DNA of 9,897 nucleotides from Fen-1258 sp027348115 (GTDB lineage Bacteria > Bacteroidota > Ignavibacteria > Ignavibacteriales > Melioribacteraceae), in NCBI GenBank assembly GCA_027348115.1, contig DAIEQA010000073.1, forward strand, positions 1 through 9,897, read 5' to 3'. The notes beneath the pieces are model-generated. The model was given only the letters and a program-made list of their open reading frames with translations, was not told where the DNA came from and did no database searches. Shown in pieces: positions 1 to 6,295 of the stretch. Made by a program: the position numbers and the translations under genes. The first letter of the stretch is position 1, and every line of letters starts with the position of its first letter.

Positions 1-41
1 ATTCCCTCGACGTATTCAGATTCACATACTGGACATATCAT
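1..41 (-). CDS. Start of a small CxxC zinc-ribbon-like protein (partial, runs off the left edge)
   Basis: Only the first 13 codons are in the window; they read MICPVCESEYVEG. The paired cysteines (Cys3, Cys6) right after the start are typical of a zinc-ribbon knuckle whose second CxxC should follow beyond the edge. An ATG preceded by a strong AGGAGG supports the start. The gene follows the CPBP membrane protein on the same strand after 15 bases and is probably co-transcribed with it. From memory, Ignavibacteria and relatives carry short proteins that begin this way and continue into a DUF2007-like domain. That identity is an inference, because too little sequence is present to name a family or function. 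Confidence 0.6.
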   Translation of the reverse strand, partial: MICPVCESEYVEG

Positions 42-45
42 ACAA

Positions 46-51
46 CCTCCT
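46..51 (-). promoter_or_regulatory. Strong Shine-Dalgarno (AGGAGG) for the zinc-ribbon-like gene
   Basis: On the minus strand AGGAGG is followed by TTGT and then ATG. This is the only near-consensus ribosome binding site I see in the window; the other genes have weak sites or rely on overlap with the upstream gene. It decides the start of the partial gene at the left edge. Confidence 0.7.
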
Positions 52-56
52 CTTTC

Positions 57-1001
57 TTAAGCGGTTAGCTTGTTATAGTTTCTTTTTATGAAAAGAATGT
101 ATGAAAAGAAAATGACCGATAAAACTGCAAAACTTATCAACTGCGGAACAATTTGTATTTTTTGTCCCACACTGGTATTAATCAGTTCGTCGCTCCCCAA
201 GATCATGAACGCAACCACGGAAATAAAATTATTCATGAAATGAAGAGACATGGTGACAAAAATAGAATTTGACTGGTATGCGGCATAACCGAAGTAAGCT
301 CCCAGCGCAACGAGCGCTACCAATCCGTAAGGATTAAAATGATATAGACCAAAGAATAACGCCGTGATTACTATACTCCACAACGGTCCAAGTTTTAACT
401 CGAAACTTTTTTGCACAAGTCCCCTGAAAAGCATCTCCTCGCAAATGGCCGGAATTACCGCAACTATAAAAATTATGAACGACCCTTCGAACATGGAATG
501 AGACGTTAAAAGACTGCCGTAGGTTTTGTCGACAAGCTTGTCAATCTGGTCGAGCATGTCGAATATTTTTTTCAGGAGTAAATTTGACGAAGCTAATTTT
601 TGAATAACAAAATTTTGAATCGAAAGGAAATTTTGGAGAAGCGGCATTAGAAGAATCAAACCGAATATGAAAGCGCCTATCTCTTTAAATGTCGGAATGC
701 GCATGCGAAGGATGAACGAAGTATTTTCATGGTAAACAGCTCTTGCAAAAATTAAAGTAGGAAGAAGAATTAAGAGAAGCTGACCGCCCATGGTTAGAAG
801 CCGCAGCGCGTTCACATCCGCCTTCTCAAAATTTAGCCCGAATATTGCAAGCGTAAGTAATGCGCCGCCCACCTGGTAAAGCAAAAAAATTCCGAACAGC
901 GCTATAAACGCGGTTATTAAAGGAGGCAGTGTTGAAAACGGTTTTGTCTCCTGCGGCTTATCCTCTTGCGAGGATTGCTGATTTTGAATTTCCTCGTTCA
1001 T
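57..1001 (-). CDS. CPBP-family intramembrane metalloprotease (Abi/Rce1-like)
   Basis: A 314-residue multi-spanning membrane protein. After a polar, Gln/Glu-rich N-terminus (about 1-25), hydrophobic segments lie near 27-55, 68-88, 108-128, 172-187, 206-220, 226-243, 247-266 and 285-305. The three signature motifs of the CPBP (CAAX protease and bacteriocin-processing) family are all present: EEMLFRG at 188-194 (Glu188, Glu189, Arg193), FGLYH at 217-221 (His221) and HFMNN at 254-258 (His254, Asn258). Family members with this set are predicted or shown to be membrane-embedded proteases related to Rce1, so this one is probably active. Its substrate cannot be read from the sequence. It starts with ATG 75 bases after the DUF3108 gene, with no clear Shine-Dalgarno, and is followed closely by the zinc-ribbon-like gene. 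Confidence in the family is high; the role is unknown. Confidence 0.9.
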   Translation of the reverse strand: MNEEIQNQQSSQEDKPQETKPFSTLPPLITAFIALFGIFLLYQVGGALLTLAIFGLNFEKADVNALRLLTMGGQLLLILLPTLIFARAVYHENTSFILRMRIPTFKEIGAFIFGLILLMPLLQNFLSIQNFVIQKLASSNLLLKKIFDMLDQIDKLVDKTYGSLLTSHSMFEGSFIIFIVAVIPAICEEMLFRGLVQKSFELKLGPLWSIVITALFFGLYHFNPYGLVALVALGAYFGYAAYQSNSIFVTMSLHFMNNFISVVAFMILGSDELINTSVGQKIQIVPQLISFAVLSVIFFSYILFIKRNYNKLTA

Positions 1002-1076
1002 TTAATTACAAATATAAAAAAAGGAAGGACAATTAATATCTCTTCTCTTGATGAAAAATTGCGCCGCTTCCGCTGT

Positions 1077-1925
1077 TTAATTGACTTTCGATTTAAGCTC
1101 TCCGGCAAGACCGCTGTAACCGATAAGTTCGGCGTCGATAGCTCCGATTAAAACCTTTGTTCTAACTTTAACGGGAATCTTAAGCTGATCCTCGGTAAGC
1201 CAAACAACAATACTTCCGTCGCTTTTAAATAACCCGCCTTCGCGTACAAGTGGCTCCAGAATAATGCATTTAAATTTTCCCGCTTTTACGGAAACCGTTT
1301 CTCTTCCCCTAAATACTACGTCGAGAGGATAAACTTTATCCTTGTAAAAATTTTCGAGATGAACTTTATCGCCTTCCTTCATCTTTGAGTAATCGAAAGT
1401 GCGGGCAAGGTAGAAAGCGGAAACGATATCGTTAACGTATTTGGGGATGTCGTATGATCCCTCGCTGGTTTTGGCTTTTCCTTTCCGCTGATCAAAGAAA
1501 GCTGAGAAGTCGCGGCTGTATCCGCCCTCCCGGATGTGCTGCTCAAAACGCCACGGAAACAACCCGTCAACATCAATATATGTTTCGTAGTGATCGCGCA
1601 CTTTGTAAAACGGGTCGAATGCCGAAACCGAACTTACGTTGAACATAACGTTGTAAGCGTCTCGTCCCGCTATCTTAACAATTTTCGGTATTGAATACTC
1701 TGCTATTCCTGCAGTAACAAATCCGTAGCTTACCTGGAATGTTAATTTCTCGCCGACTTTAAATGCATTGTTCTGAATTTTCCGGAACTCGGTCTTTTGT
1801 GCGTAAAGGACTGGAGCAGCAATAATTAAGAACATGAACAAGGGCAAGAAAATCAATGATAAACCCCGCATGGCCGCAACGTGTGCAAATGATTGCAAGA
1901 AATTTTTATTCCCGTTAGTAAGCAT
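1077..1925 (-). CDS. Secreted DUF3108-family protein
   Basis: A 282-residue exported protein. A hydrophobic signal segment spans about 21-41 and ends in LYA before Gln43, fitting cleavage by signal peptidase I. The mature part is rich in beta-strand and shows hallmarks I recognise from DUF3108: VGEKLTFQVSYGFVTAG near 57-73, DHYETYID near 111-118, a FPWRFEQ segment, and a C-terminal strand region with VWLTEDQLKIPVKV. The family has no firmly established activity; it is predicted to be a periplasmic beta-rich protein and often sits beside envelope genes. The ATG used here is 4 bases after the preceding glycosyltransferase stop. An in-frame ATG at 1871 (Met19) would give a more usual signal peptide starting MRGLSL and a 264-residue product, so the start is uncertain. 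It probably shares a transcript with the family-9 glycosyltransferase, which suggests an envelope or LPS-linked role. Confidence 0.82.
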   Translation of the reverse strand: MLTNGNKNFLQSFAHVAAMRGLSLIFLPLFMFLIIAAPVLYAQKTEFRKIQNNAFKVGEKLTFQVSYGFVTAGIAEYSIPKIVKIAGRDAYNVMFNVSSVSAFDPFYKVRDHYETYIDVDGLFPWRFEQHIREGGYSRDFSAFFDQRKGKAKTSEGSYDIPKYVNDIVSAFYLARTFDYSKMKEGDKVHLENFYKDKVYPLDVVFRGRETVSVKAGKFKCIILEPLVREGGLFKSDGSIVVWLTEDQLKIPVKVRTKVLIGAIDAELIGYSGLAGELKSKVN

Positions 1926-1929
1926 TCTT

Positions 1930-2967
1930 CTATTTCTCCGCTAAAATTTTACGAAGTATTATTTCCGAGCTGATCAATACTTCTTCTACTTTAATGCTGT
2001 CCATGCAATTTAATTTTTCGCACTGGGAACGGGTGCAGTCCTTGCAATCTATCGTCGGCGAAAAAATAATTTTCTTGTTTGTATACGGTCCCCATCTTTT
2101 AGGCGCGCATGCCGCAATCTTTGGATAAAAGCCGATCACATATTTGCCGAGCGCTGCTGCGATGTGAATCGGTCCGGTTGAGTTTGCAATCATCAAATCG
2201 CTTTTATTAATCAACGCGGTAAGTTCCGCAAGATTGTATTTGCCGGCAGCATTAATCACGTTATCGCTTACAACCATCGAGTTGCAAAGTTCCTTCTCCG
2301 ATTGCGAGCCGGTGATTAATACGCCTATATCTAATTTGGACAGCGATTCGACGAGCGCTTTCATTTTTGCCGCCGGGAAATCGATCGAACTTCCCCCGCT
2401 GCCGGGGTGAACTATAACAACCGGCTTGGAAAAATTTATTTCCCTCAGTTCCTTTTGCTTAGCGATTTTCATCTCTTCCGCCTGCGAAGGTACAATTCCG
2501 AATTCGACATTGTTTTCATTTACCGGGTAATAGATGCCGAGCTGTTTGAGCATGCGGACATTATATTCAAGCTCGTGGCGTTCGCCGTATTTGCGGTGCT
2601 CGCGCACTTTATTATTGAAGAGGAAAGAGTACCATCTGTAACCGCTTCCGATTCTCACCGGGATATTCGACATAAAAAGTATTAACGCAATCGGGTAGGT
2701 CGGAAACGCAACAACACATGCATCGAACTTGTTTTTAATTTGTGCGATGTTGTCTTTTACAGAGGGCTTGCCTTCTTTTTCTTTCAACGTTATTACTTCA
2801 TCTATAAATGGATTCCCCTCGGCAAGCGGCCGTGTGTATTCCCTGAGCAGAAAAGTAATTTTTGTATCCGGGTAAAATTTTTTTATGATTGAAGCAAGGG
2901 GGAGCGAAAGCACAACATCGCCGATTCGATCGGTCCGGACTATAAGTATATTTTTCGGAAAATTCAT
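1930..2967 (-). CDS. Family 9 glycosyltransferase (heptosyltransferase-like)
   Basis: A 345-residue cytoplasmic enzyme of the ADP-heptose:LPS heptosyltransferase type (GT9, GT-B fold). The N-terminal domain opens with ILIVRTDRIGDVVLSLP (about 7-23), the classic acceptor-side motif with Asp13 and Asp17. The C-terminal domain has HPGSGG at 187-192, LITGSQSE at 217-224 and NSTGPIHIAAALG at 262-274, the nucleotide-sugar binding signature. Near the end is a four-cysteine cluster (Cys308, Cys311, Cys316, Cys321). The family adds heptose or a related sugar to lipid A-core or another surface glycan at the inner face of the inner membrane; the actual donor is not readable here. Its ATG overlaps the stop of the DNA glycosylase gene as ATGA, so the two are probably translationally coupled. 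The DUF3108 gene follows after 4 bases. Confidence 0.92.
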   Translation of the reverse strand: MNFPKNILIVRTDRIGDVVLSLPLASIIKKFYPDTKITFLLREYTRPLAEGNPFIDEVITLKEKEGKPSVKDNIAQIKNKFDACVVAFPTYPIALILFMSNIPVRIGSGYRWYSFLFNNKVREHRKYGERHELEYNVRMLKQLGIYYPVNENNVEFGIVPSQAEEMKIAKQKELREINFSKPVVIVHPGSGGSSIDFPAAKMKALVESLSKLDIGVLITGSQSEKELCNSMVVSDNVINAAGKYNLAELTALINKSDLMIANSTGPIHIAAALGKYVIGFYPKIAACAPKRWGPYTNKKIIFSPTIDCKDCTRSQCEKLNCMDSIKVEEVLISSEIILRKILAEK

Positions 2968-3572
2968 TTCTTCGATACGAACGGGTTATCTTTAATGTAA
3001 TAGCGCCAGGGCAAATCTACAGATTTTTTTATACCGATTCTCGGCGAGACAGCCATATTTATTGAGGGTACCTTGGGCGCATCGCAAATAAAAATTTCGT
3101 CGCCGGTCAAATCGGTTCCGTTTTCCTTCCGTTCAATTTCAAACGCCTGGCAAATCTTGGCAGGGCCGTTTGTAATATTAATCAGCTTGCTGCGGCTTAA
3201 TTCCTTTTTGCCGTAACGGTTAAGCATCATCAAATCGATTCCTTCAACCGGTTCTATCGCGCGAATCAAAATAGCTTTCCCTTCGTTCTCCTTGCCGGTT
3301 ACTACATTGCAGCAAAAGTGCATCCCATAGGTAAAATAAACGTAAAGCAATCCGCCGGTGTTAAACATAACCTCGTTGCGTTTAGTCTTTCCTCTGAATG
3401 TGTGAGCCGCCTCGTCAATAGAGCCGTCGTATGCTTCAACCTCTACTATTCTGCCGGCATACAGCTTACCGGATTTTTTCCTGACAAAAATTTTCCCGAG
3501 GAGATCGTGCGCTACTTTATGAAGTTCCCGCGTATAAAAGTTTTGCGCAAGTTTTTTTGTGAAGGCCGTCAT
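2964..3572 (-). CDS. mpg: DNA-3-methyladenine glycosylase (AAG/MPG family)
   Basis: A 202-residue base-excision repair enzyme that flips out and removes alkylated or deaminated purines such as 3-methyladenine. Length and motifs match the bacterial AAG/MPG family. RIVEVEAY at 41-48 holds the catalytic glutamate (Glu46, equivalent to human Glu125) and Tyr48 (human Tyr127). DEAAH at 53-57 supplies His57 (human His136). RGKTKRN at 60-66 and LLYVYFTYG at 75-83 supply the intercalating tyrosine (Tyr82, human Tyr162). NGPAKICQAF near 135-144 and SPRIGI near 176-181 are further family blocks. All catalytic residues are intact. The ATG directly follows the T-rich tract of a terminator-like hairpin, which leaves no room for a normal Shine-Dalgarno. 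The stop overlaps the downstream glycosyltransferase start as ATGA. It is an unusual neighbour for envelope genes. Confidence 0.95.
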   Translation of the reverse strand: MTAFTKKLAQNFYTRELHKVAHDLLGKIFVRKKSGKLYAGRIVEVEAYDGSIDEAAHTFRGKTKRNEVMFNTGGLLYVYFTYGMHFCCNVVTGKENEGKAILIRAIEPVEGIDLMMLNRYGKKELSRSKLINITNGPAKICQAFEIERKENGTDLTGDEIFICDAPKVPSINMAVSPRIGIKKSVDLPWRYYIKDNPFVSKK

Positions 3573-3601
3573 ATAAAAATAAAGACGCCGGTTCAGCGTC
3601 T
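3573..3601 (-). terminator. Intrinsic-terminator-like hairpin abutting the mpg start codon
   Basis: Read on the minus strand, AGACGC (3601-3596), a 7-base loop and GCGTCT (3588-3583) form a perfect 6-bp stem with four G-C pairs. TTATTTTTAT (3582-3573) follows, and then the ATG of mpg at 3572. The layout fits a Rho-independent terminator for the upstream TPR/glycosyltransferase transcript. It sits within a 72-base gap, and its T tract runs straight into the next start codon. The stem is short, so termination may be partial. Confidence 0.6.
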
Positions 3602-3644
3602 GTTAAAAATAGAAAATCAATTATCTAAATTTTCTGATGAGACT

Positions 3645-4295
3645 TTATCCCATCATCATTTTTATTTCTTCAATCCTGTTCTCGTAGAAATCGATCTTTT
3701 CCGGTTTGGAAAGCATCAACTCGTTGTAAATGGAAATTGCCTCTTCAAAATTTTTCTGCGAGATGAAAATCTCCGCCATCGTTTCCGATATTATTTTACC
3801 GTCGTATTGCGGAAGAGAAAGTTCTTCGGAAGTATTGTTTACTTCTTTCGCGTTAATTTTTGCCTTGCTTAATTTTTCAGCAAGTATTTCAAGCTCGTCT
3901 CCGTTCTTTTCGGCCGCCGGTTCTTCTTCTTTTTCCTCTTGAAGAAAGGTAGGACGCTTTGGATGCGCGAGGCCGTTTCTTTCCGAAATAATTTTTTTAA
4001 TTTGTTCTTCGTAGGAGTGAAACGATTCCTCCGACCCGATGAGATGACTTCCTTCCAAAGCATATTTAACGGCGGAATCTTCATCGCCCGAGTAAGCTTG
4101 CGCGAGAGCCATAATAAAATAGGCAGAAGGGTAGCGCGGATGCAAAATCAATCCGTCTTCCAAAATTTTTATTGCATCGTAAACGCTGCCGTGCTCAATT
4201 TCGTCTGCCGCTACGTATGCAAACAGGGGCGACCTGTTGTTAAACTCGTAGATAAGCTTAAACTTATCCGCGTTTGTTCCGGATGTTAGACTCAC
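3645..4295 (-). CDS. Soluble TPR-repeat protein translationally coupled to the glycosyltransferase
   Basis: A 216-residue protein with no signal peptide or membrane segment. Helical repeats resembling TPRs lie at about 23-55 (SPLFAYVAADEIEHG...AIKILEDGL) and 57-90. An acidic, low-complexity linker follows at about 119-150 (EEKEEEPAAEK), then a C-terminal repeat at about 168-200 (AEIFISQKNFEEAISIYNEL). I chose the GTG at 4295 because it overlaps the glycosyltransferase stop as GTGA, a usual coupled start. A longer open frame reaches an ATG at 4436, but that extension lies entirely inside the glycosyltransferase gene and reads as non-TPR, Cys-rich sequence. TPR proteins usually scaffold protein complexes. 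A link to the adjacent glycosyltransferase is suggested by the overlap but is not proven. No specific family is recognised. Confidence is high that it is a gene and moderate on the start. Confidence 0.8.
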   Translation of the reverse strand: MSLTSGTNADKFKLIYEFNNRSPLFAYVAADEIEHGSVYDAIKILEDGLILHPRYPSAYFIMALAQAYSGDEDSAVKYALEGSHLIGSEESFHSYEEQIKKIISERNGLAHPKRPTFLQEEKEEEPAAEKNGDELEILAEKLSKAKINAKEVNNTSEELSLPQYDGKIISETMAEIFISQKNFEEAISIYNELMLSKPEKIDFYENRIEEIKMMMG

Positions 4296-5767
4296 TCTGC
4301 CAGCTGATGTTTTTTTGCAGATGCTTGTTTCAAAGACATTATGGAAACCGTTGCAAATCCCGAGAAGAACATCAACTGGAACGGAATAGAGGCGATTTCC
4401 AAAAAGTAAATTGCCGCAACCACGCCTATCAAACAATAGACTGCCAGCAGCAGCTCGATGTAAGTTGACGGCTGTACTTTTGTCTTTGCCAAATATTTAT
4501 TTTTTTGCGAAAGAGCATCTTTCTTATCAACGACTTTAAATTTTGGTGTTCTTACAAATTCGCTTTTCCGGCTCATTAATCCTTCTATAACCGCGCGAGT
4601 GTTGTTTAACGCAAAGCCCATACTTCCGGCCATAAAAAGAGGAAAGAGCGCAATCTTTTTTCTCCAATCCGTATGCACGTCTTTTTGCGAGAAAAGATAA
4701 AATAAAAACGAACCGATGAAAGCGATAACGAATATTGCCATGAAGTTGAAGAAGCTCCAATACGGCCCGGCATTCTTAATAAAGATTAGCGGAACATTGA
4801 GAATACCGGCGAGAAGTATAAACGGGAATACGATATTGTTTGATAAATGGAAAGTTGACTGCAGTTTAACACGAAGAGGGATTTTCGATTTCCAAACAAG
4901 GGGAAGAATTTTCTTCATCGTTTCTATCGCGCCTTTTGTCCATCTAAACTGCTGTGCTTTAAGCGCGTTCATTTCTGCCGGTAATTCTGCCGGCGTGGTA
5001 AAATCTCTCAGGTAGACAAACTTCCATCCTTTTAATTGCGCGCGGTAGCTAAGATCGAGATCTTCGGTAAGCGTATCAGCATGCCAGTTGCCGGCATCTT
5101 CAATACAGTCTTTTCTCCAAACTCCGCCTGTACCGTTGAAGTTGATAAAAAATCCCGCGCGGTTGCGTACAGTCTGTTCAATCACAAAATGTCCGTCGAG
5201 TGCGAGCGCTTGAATCTTTGTCAATAAGGAATAGTCTTCATTCAGATGTTCCCACCTTGTTTGAACCATGCCGATGTGGTCGTTGCTGAAATATTTTAAA
5301 GTATTGCGCAGAAAATCTTTTTTGGGAATAAAGTCCGCGTCGAATATTGCGACGTATTTTCCCTTGGCGGTTTTCAATCCTTCCTTTAATGCGCCGGCCT
5401 TGAAGCCCTGTCGGTTTGTTCTGTGAACATGTTGTATATCGAATCCCAAAGCTTGTTTTTCTTTAACTATCTTGGCAACAAGGTCAACGGTTTCGTCGGT
5501 AGAATCGTCGAGCACCTGAATTTCAAGCTTCTCTTTCGGGTAATCGATTTCGCAAACCGCGTTCACAAGACGATCTACAACATACATCTCGTTGTACATT
5601 GGAAGCTGGATTGTTACCAGGTCTTCCTCGCTGTCCGGTTTTGATTTGGGAATATTCTTCATGTATTTGTAATGATAATACATCATTATAAAGCCGTGGC
5701 TTCCGAAGATAAGAAGAATGCTAAGAGAAATTATGTAAGTAAAAAGTACTATCTCGTCGAATAACAT
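4292..5767 (-). CDS. Membrane-bound processive glycosyltransferase family 2 (cellulose/mannan synthase-like)
   Basis: A 491-residue inner-membrane enzyme. A transmembrane segment lies near 5-30, then a cytosolic GT2 domain, then hydrophobic segments near 311-331, 338-359, 374-392, 436-458 and 461-478. The catalytic motifs are complete: QVLDDSTDET (Asp87, Asp88) for nucleotide-sugar binding, DADF at 143-146 for metal binding, TEDLDLS at 234-240 with the general-base aspartate (Asp236), and QQFRW at 272-276, the Q-x-x-R-W signature of processive beta-glycan synthases. The layout resembles bacterial cellulose synthase-like and plant CslA-type glucomannan synthases, but without a PilZ domain. It probably polymerises and exports a beta-linked polysaccharide; the sugar is unknown. 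The ATG follows lptE by 20 bases with GAGG about 10 bases upstream. The TPR gene overlaps its stop codon. Confidence 0.9.
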   Translation of the reverse strand: MLFDEIVLFTYIISLSILLIFGSHGFIMMYYHYKYMKNIPKSKPDSEEDLVTIQLPMYNEMYVVDRLVNAVCEIDYPKEKLEIQVLDDSTDETVDLVAKIVKEKQALGFDIQHVHRTNRQGFKAGALKEGLKTAKGKYVAIFDADFIPKKDFLRNTLKYFSNDHIGMVQTRWEHLNEDYSLLTKIQALALDGHFVIEQTVRNRAGFFINFNGTGGVWRKDCIEDAGNWHADTLTEDLDLSYRAQLKGWKFVYLRDFTTPAELPAEMNALKAQQFRWTKGAIETMKKILPLVWKSKIPLRVKLQSTFHLSNNIVFPFILLAGILNVPLIFIKNAGPYWSFFNFMAIFVIAFIGSFLFYLFSQKDVHTDWRKKIALFPLFMAGSMGFALNNTRAVIEGLMSRKSEFVRTPKFKVVDKKDALSQKNKYLAKTKVQPSTYIELLLAVYCLIGVVAAIYFLEIASIPFQLMFFSGFATVSIMSLKQASAKKHQLAE

Positions 5768-5787
5768 TTTAGTTGTGCCTCAATTAT

Positions 5788-6294
5788 TTACCAATTAGAT
5801 ACTACCCCCAACAGTATATCTTCCGAAATTTTTTCTACGGCGGCATCAATCGCATTTTTCCTGGCGGTTGTAATATCGCCAGTGGACAAATAGTCTCCGT
5901 AATTAGAAAAATTTCTTTCGAAGATTGTTTTCTTCTTCACAAGATCTTTATAAACAACTTTAACGGTAAGAGTAATTCTTCTTGTCGTAACATTTTCGCC
6001 GCCGGAAACAACGGAAGGCGAATCGTTAAATGAAACAACTGTTCCTTCAAGAAGGGCGTCGGAGTTTAATCTATCGCTCACCGCGAGAGTGTTATCCTCG
6101 ATAAATCTTTGAATGACCTGCTTGGTTAATTTATCGCTCAAATCAAATTCGCCCGAACCGCTCCTATCGGTGAAAATCGGGATCGAAATTGACTTTAAAT
6201 ATGACGGAACAGACGCACCTGTAAACGAATAATTACACGCACTTAAATTAAACAGCACGATTAAAACAAACAATATCTTCAAAGCTCTTATCAT
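5788..6294 (-). CDS. lptE: LptE-family LPS-assembly outer-membrane lipoprotein
   Basis: A 168-residue lipoprotein. The signal sequence MIRALKILFVLIVLFNLSAC ends in a clear lipobox (LSAC) with Cys20 as the lipidated residue. The mature protein begins NYSFTGASVPSYLKSISIP, the start pattern of Bacteroidota/Chlorobiota LptE proteins. It continues with beta-strand-rich sequence (LLEGTVVSF, RRITLTVKVVYKD, FERNFSNYGDY) and a C-terminal helix. LptE plugs the LptD barrel and helps insert lipopolysaccharide into the outer membrane. A TTG at 6303 would add three residues, but I prefer the ATG at 6294: it gives a normal signal peptide and lies one base after the TAG stop of the sigma-54 activator, so translational coupling is likely. 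No Shine-Dalgarno is visible. Confidence 0.88.
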   Translation of the reverse strand: MIRALKILFVLIVLFNLSACNYSFTGASVPSYLKSISIPIFTDRSGSGEFDLSDKLTKQVIQRFIEDNTLAVSDRLNSDALLEGTVVSFNDSPSVVSGGENVTTRRITLTVKVVYKDLVKKKTIFERNFSNYGDYLSTGDITTARKNAIDAAVEKISEDILLGVVSNW

Positions 6295-6295
6295 T

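Noticed and set aside
1002..1076. TATATTTG just upstream of the CPBP start, resembling the Bacteroidota -7 element TAnnTTTG
   Set aside because: It lies 7 bases before the ATG, so the transcript would be leaderless. The nearest TTG upstream is only 13 bases away, and no TTTG is at the usual 19 or so bases. The gap is AT-rich and such matches are expected by chance.
1002..1076. GC-rich stretch followed by TTTTT after the DUF3108 stop as a terminator
   Set aside because: The GC-rich part (AGCGGAAGCGGCGC) has no complementary arm, so it cannot form a stem before the T tract.
3318..3872. Long plus-strand open frame (184 codons) opposite mpg and the TPR gene
   Set aside because: It is antisense to two well-supported genes, crosses their boundary, and shows no recognisable domain. 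It is a shadow frame.
4296..4436. N-terminal extension of the TPR protein
   Set aside because: It lies wholly within the GT2 gene in another frame and does not resemble TPR or signal sequence.
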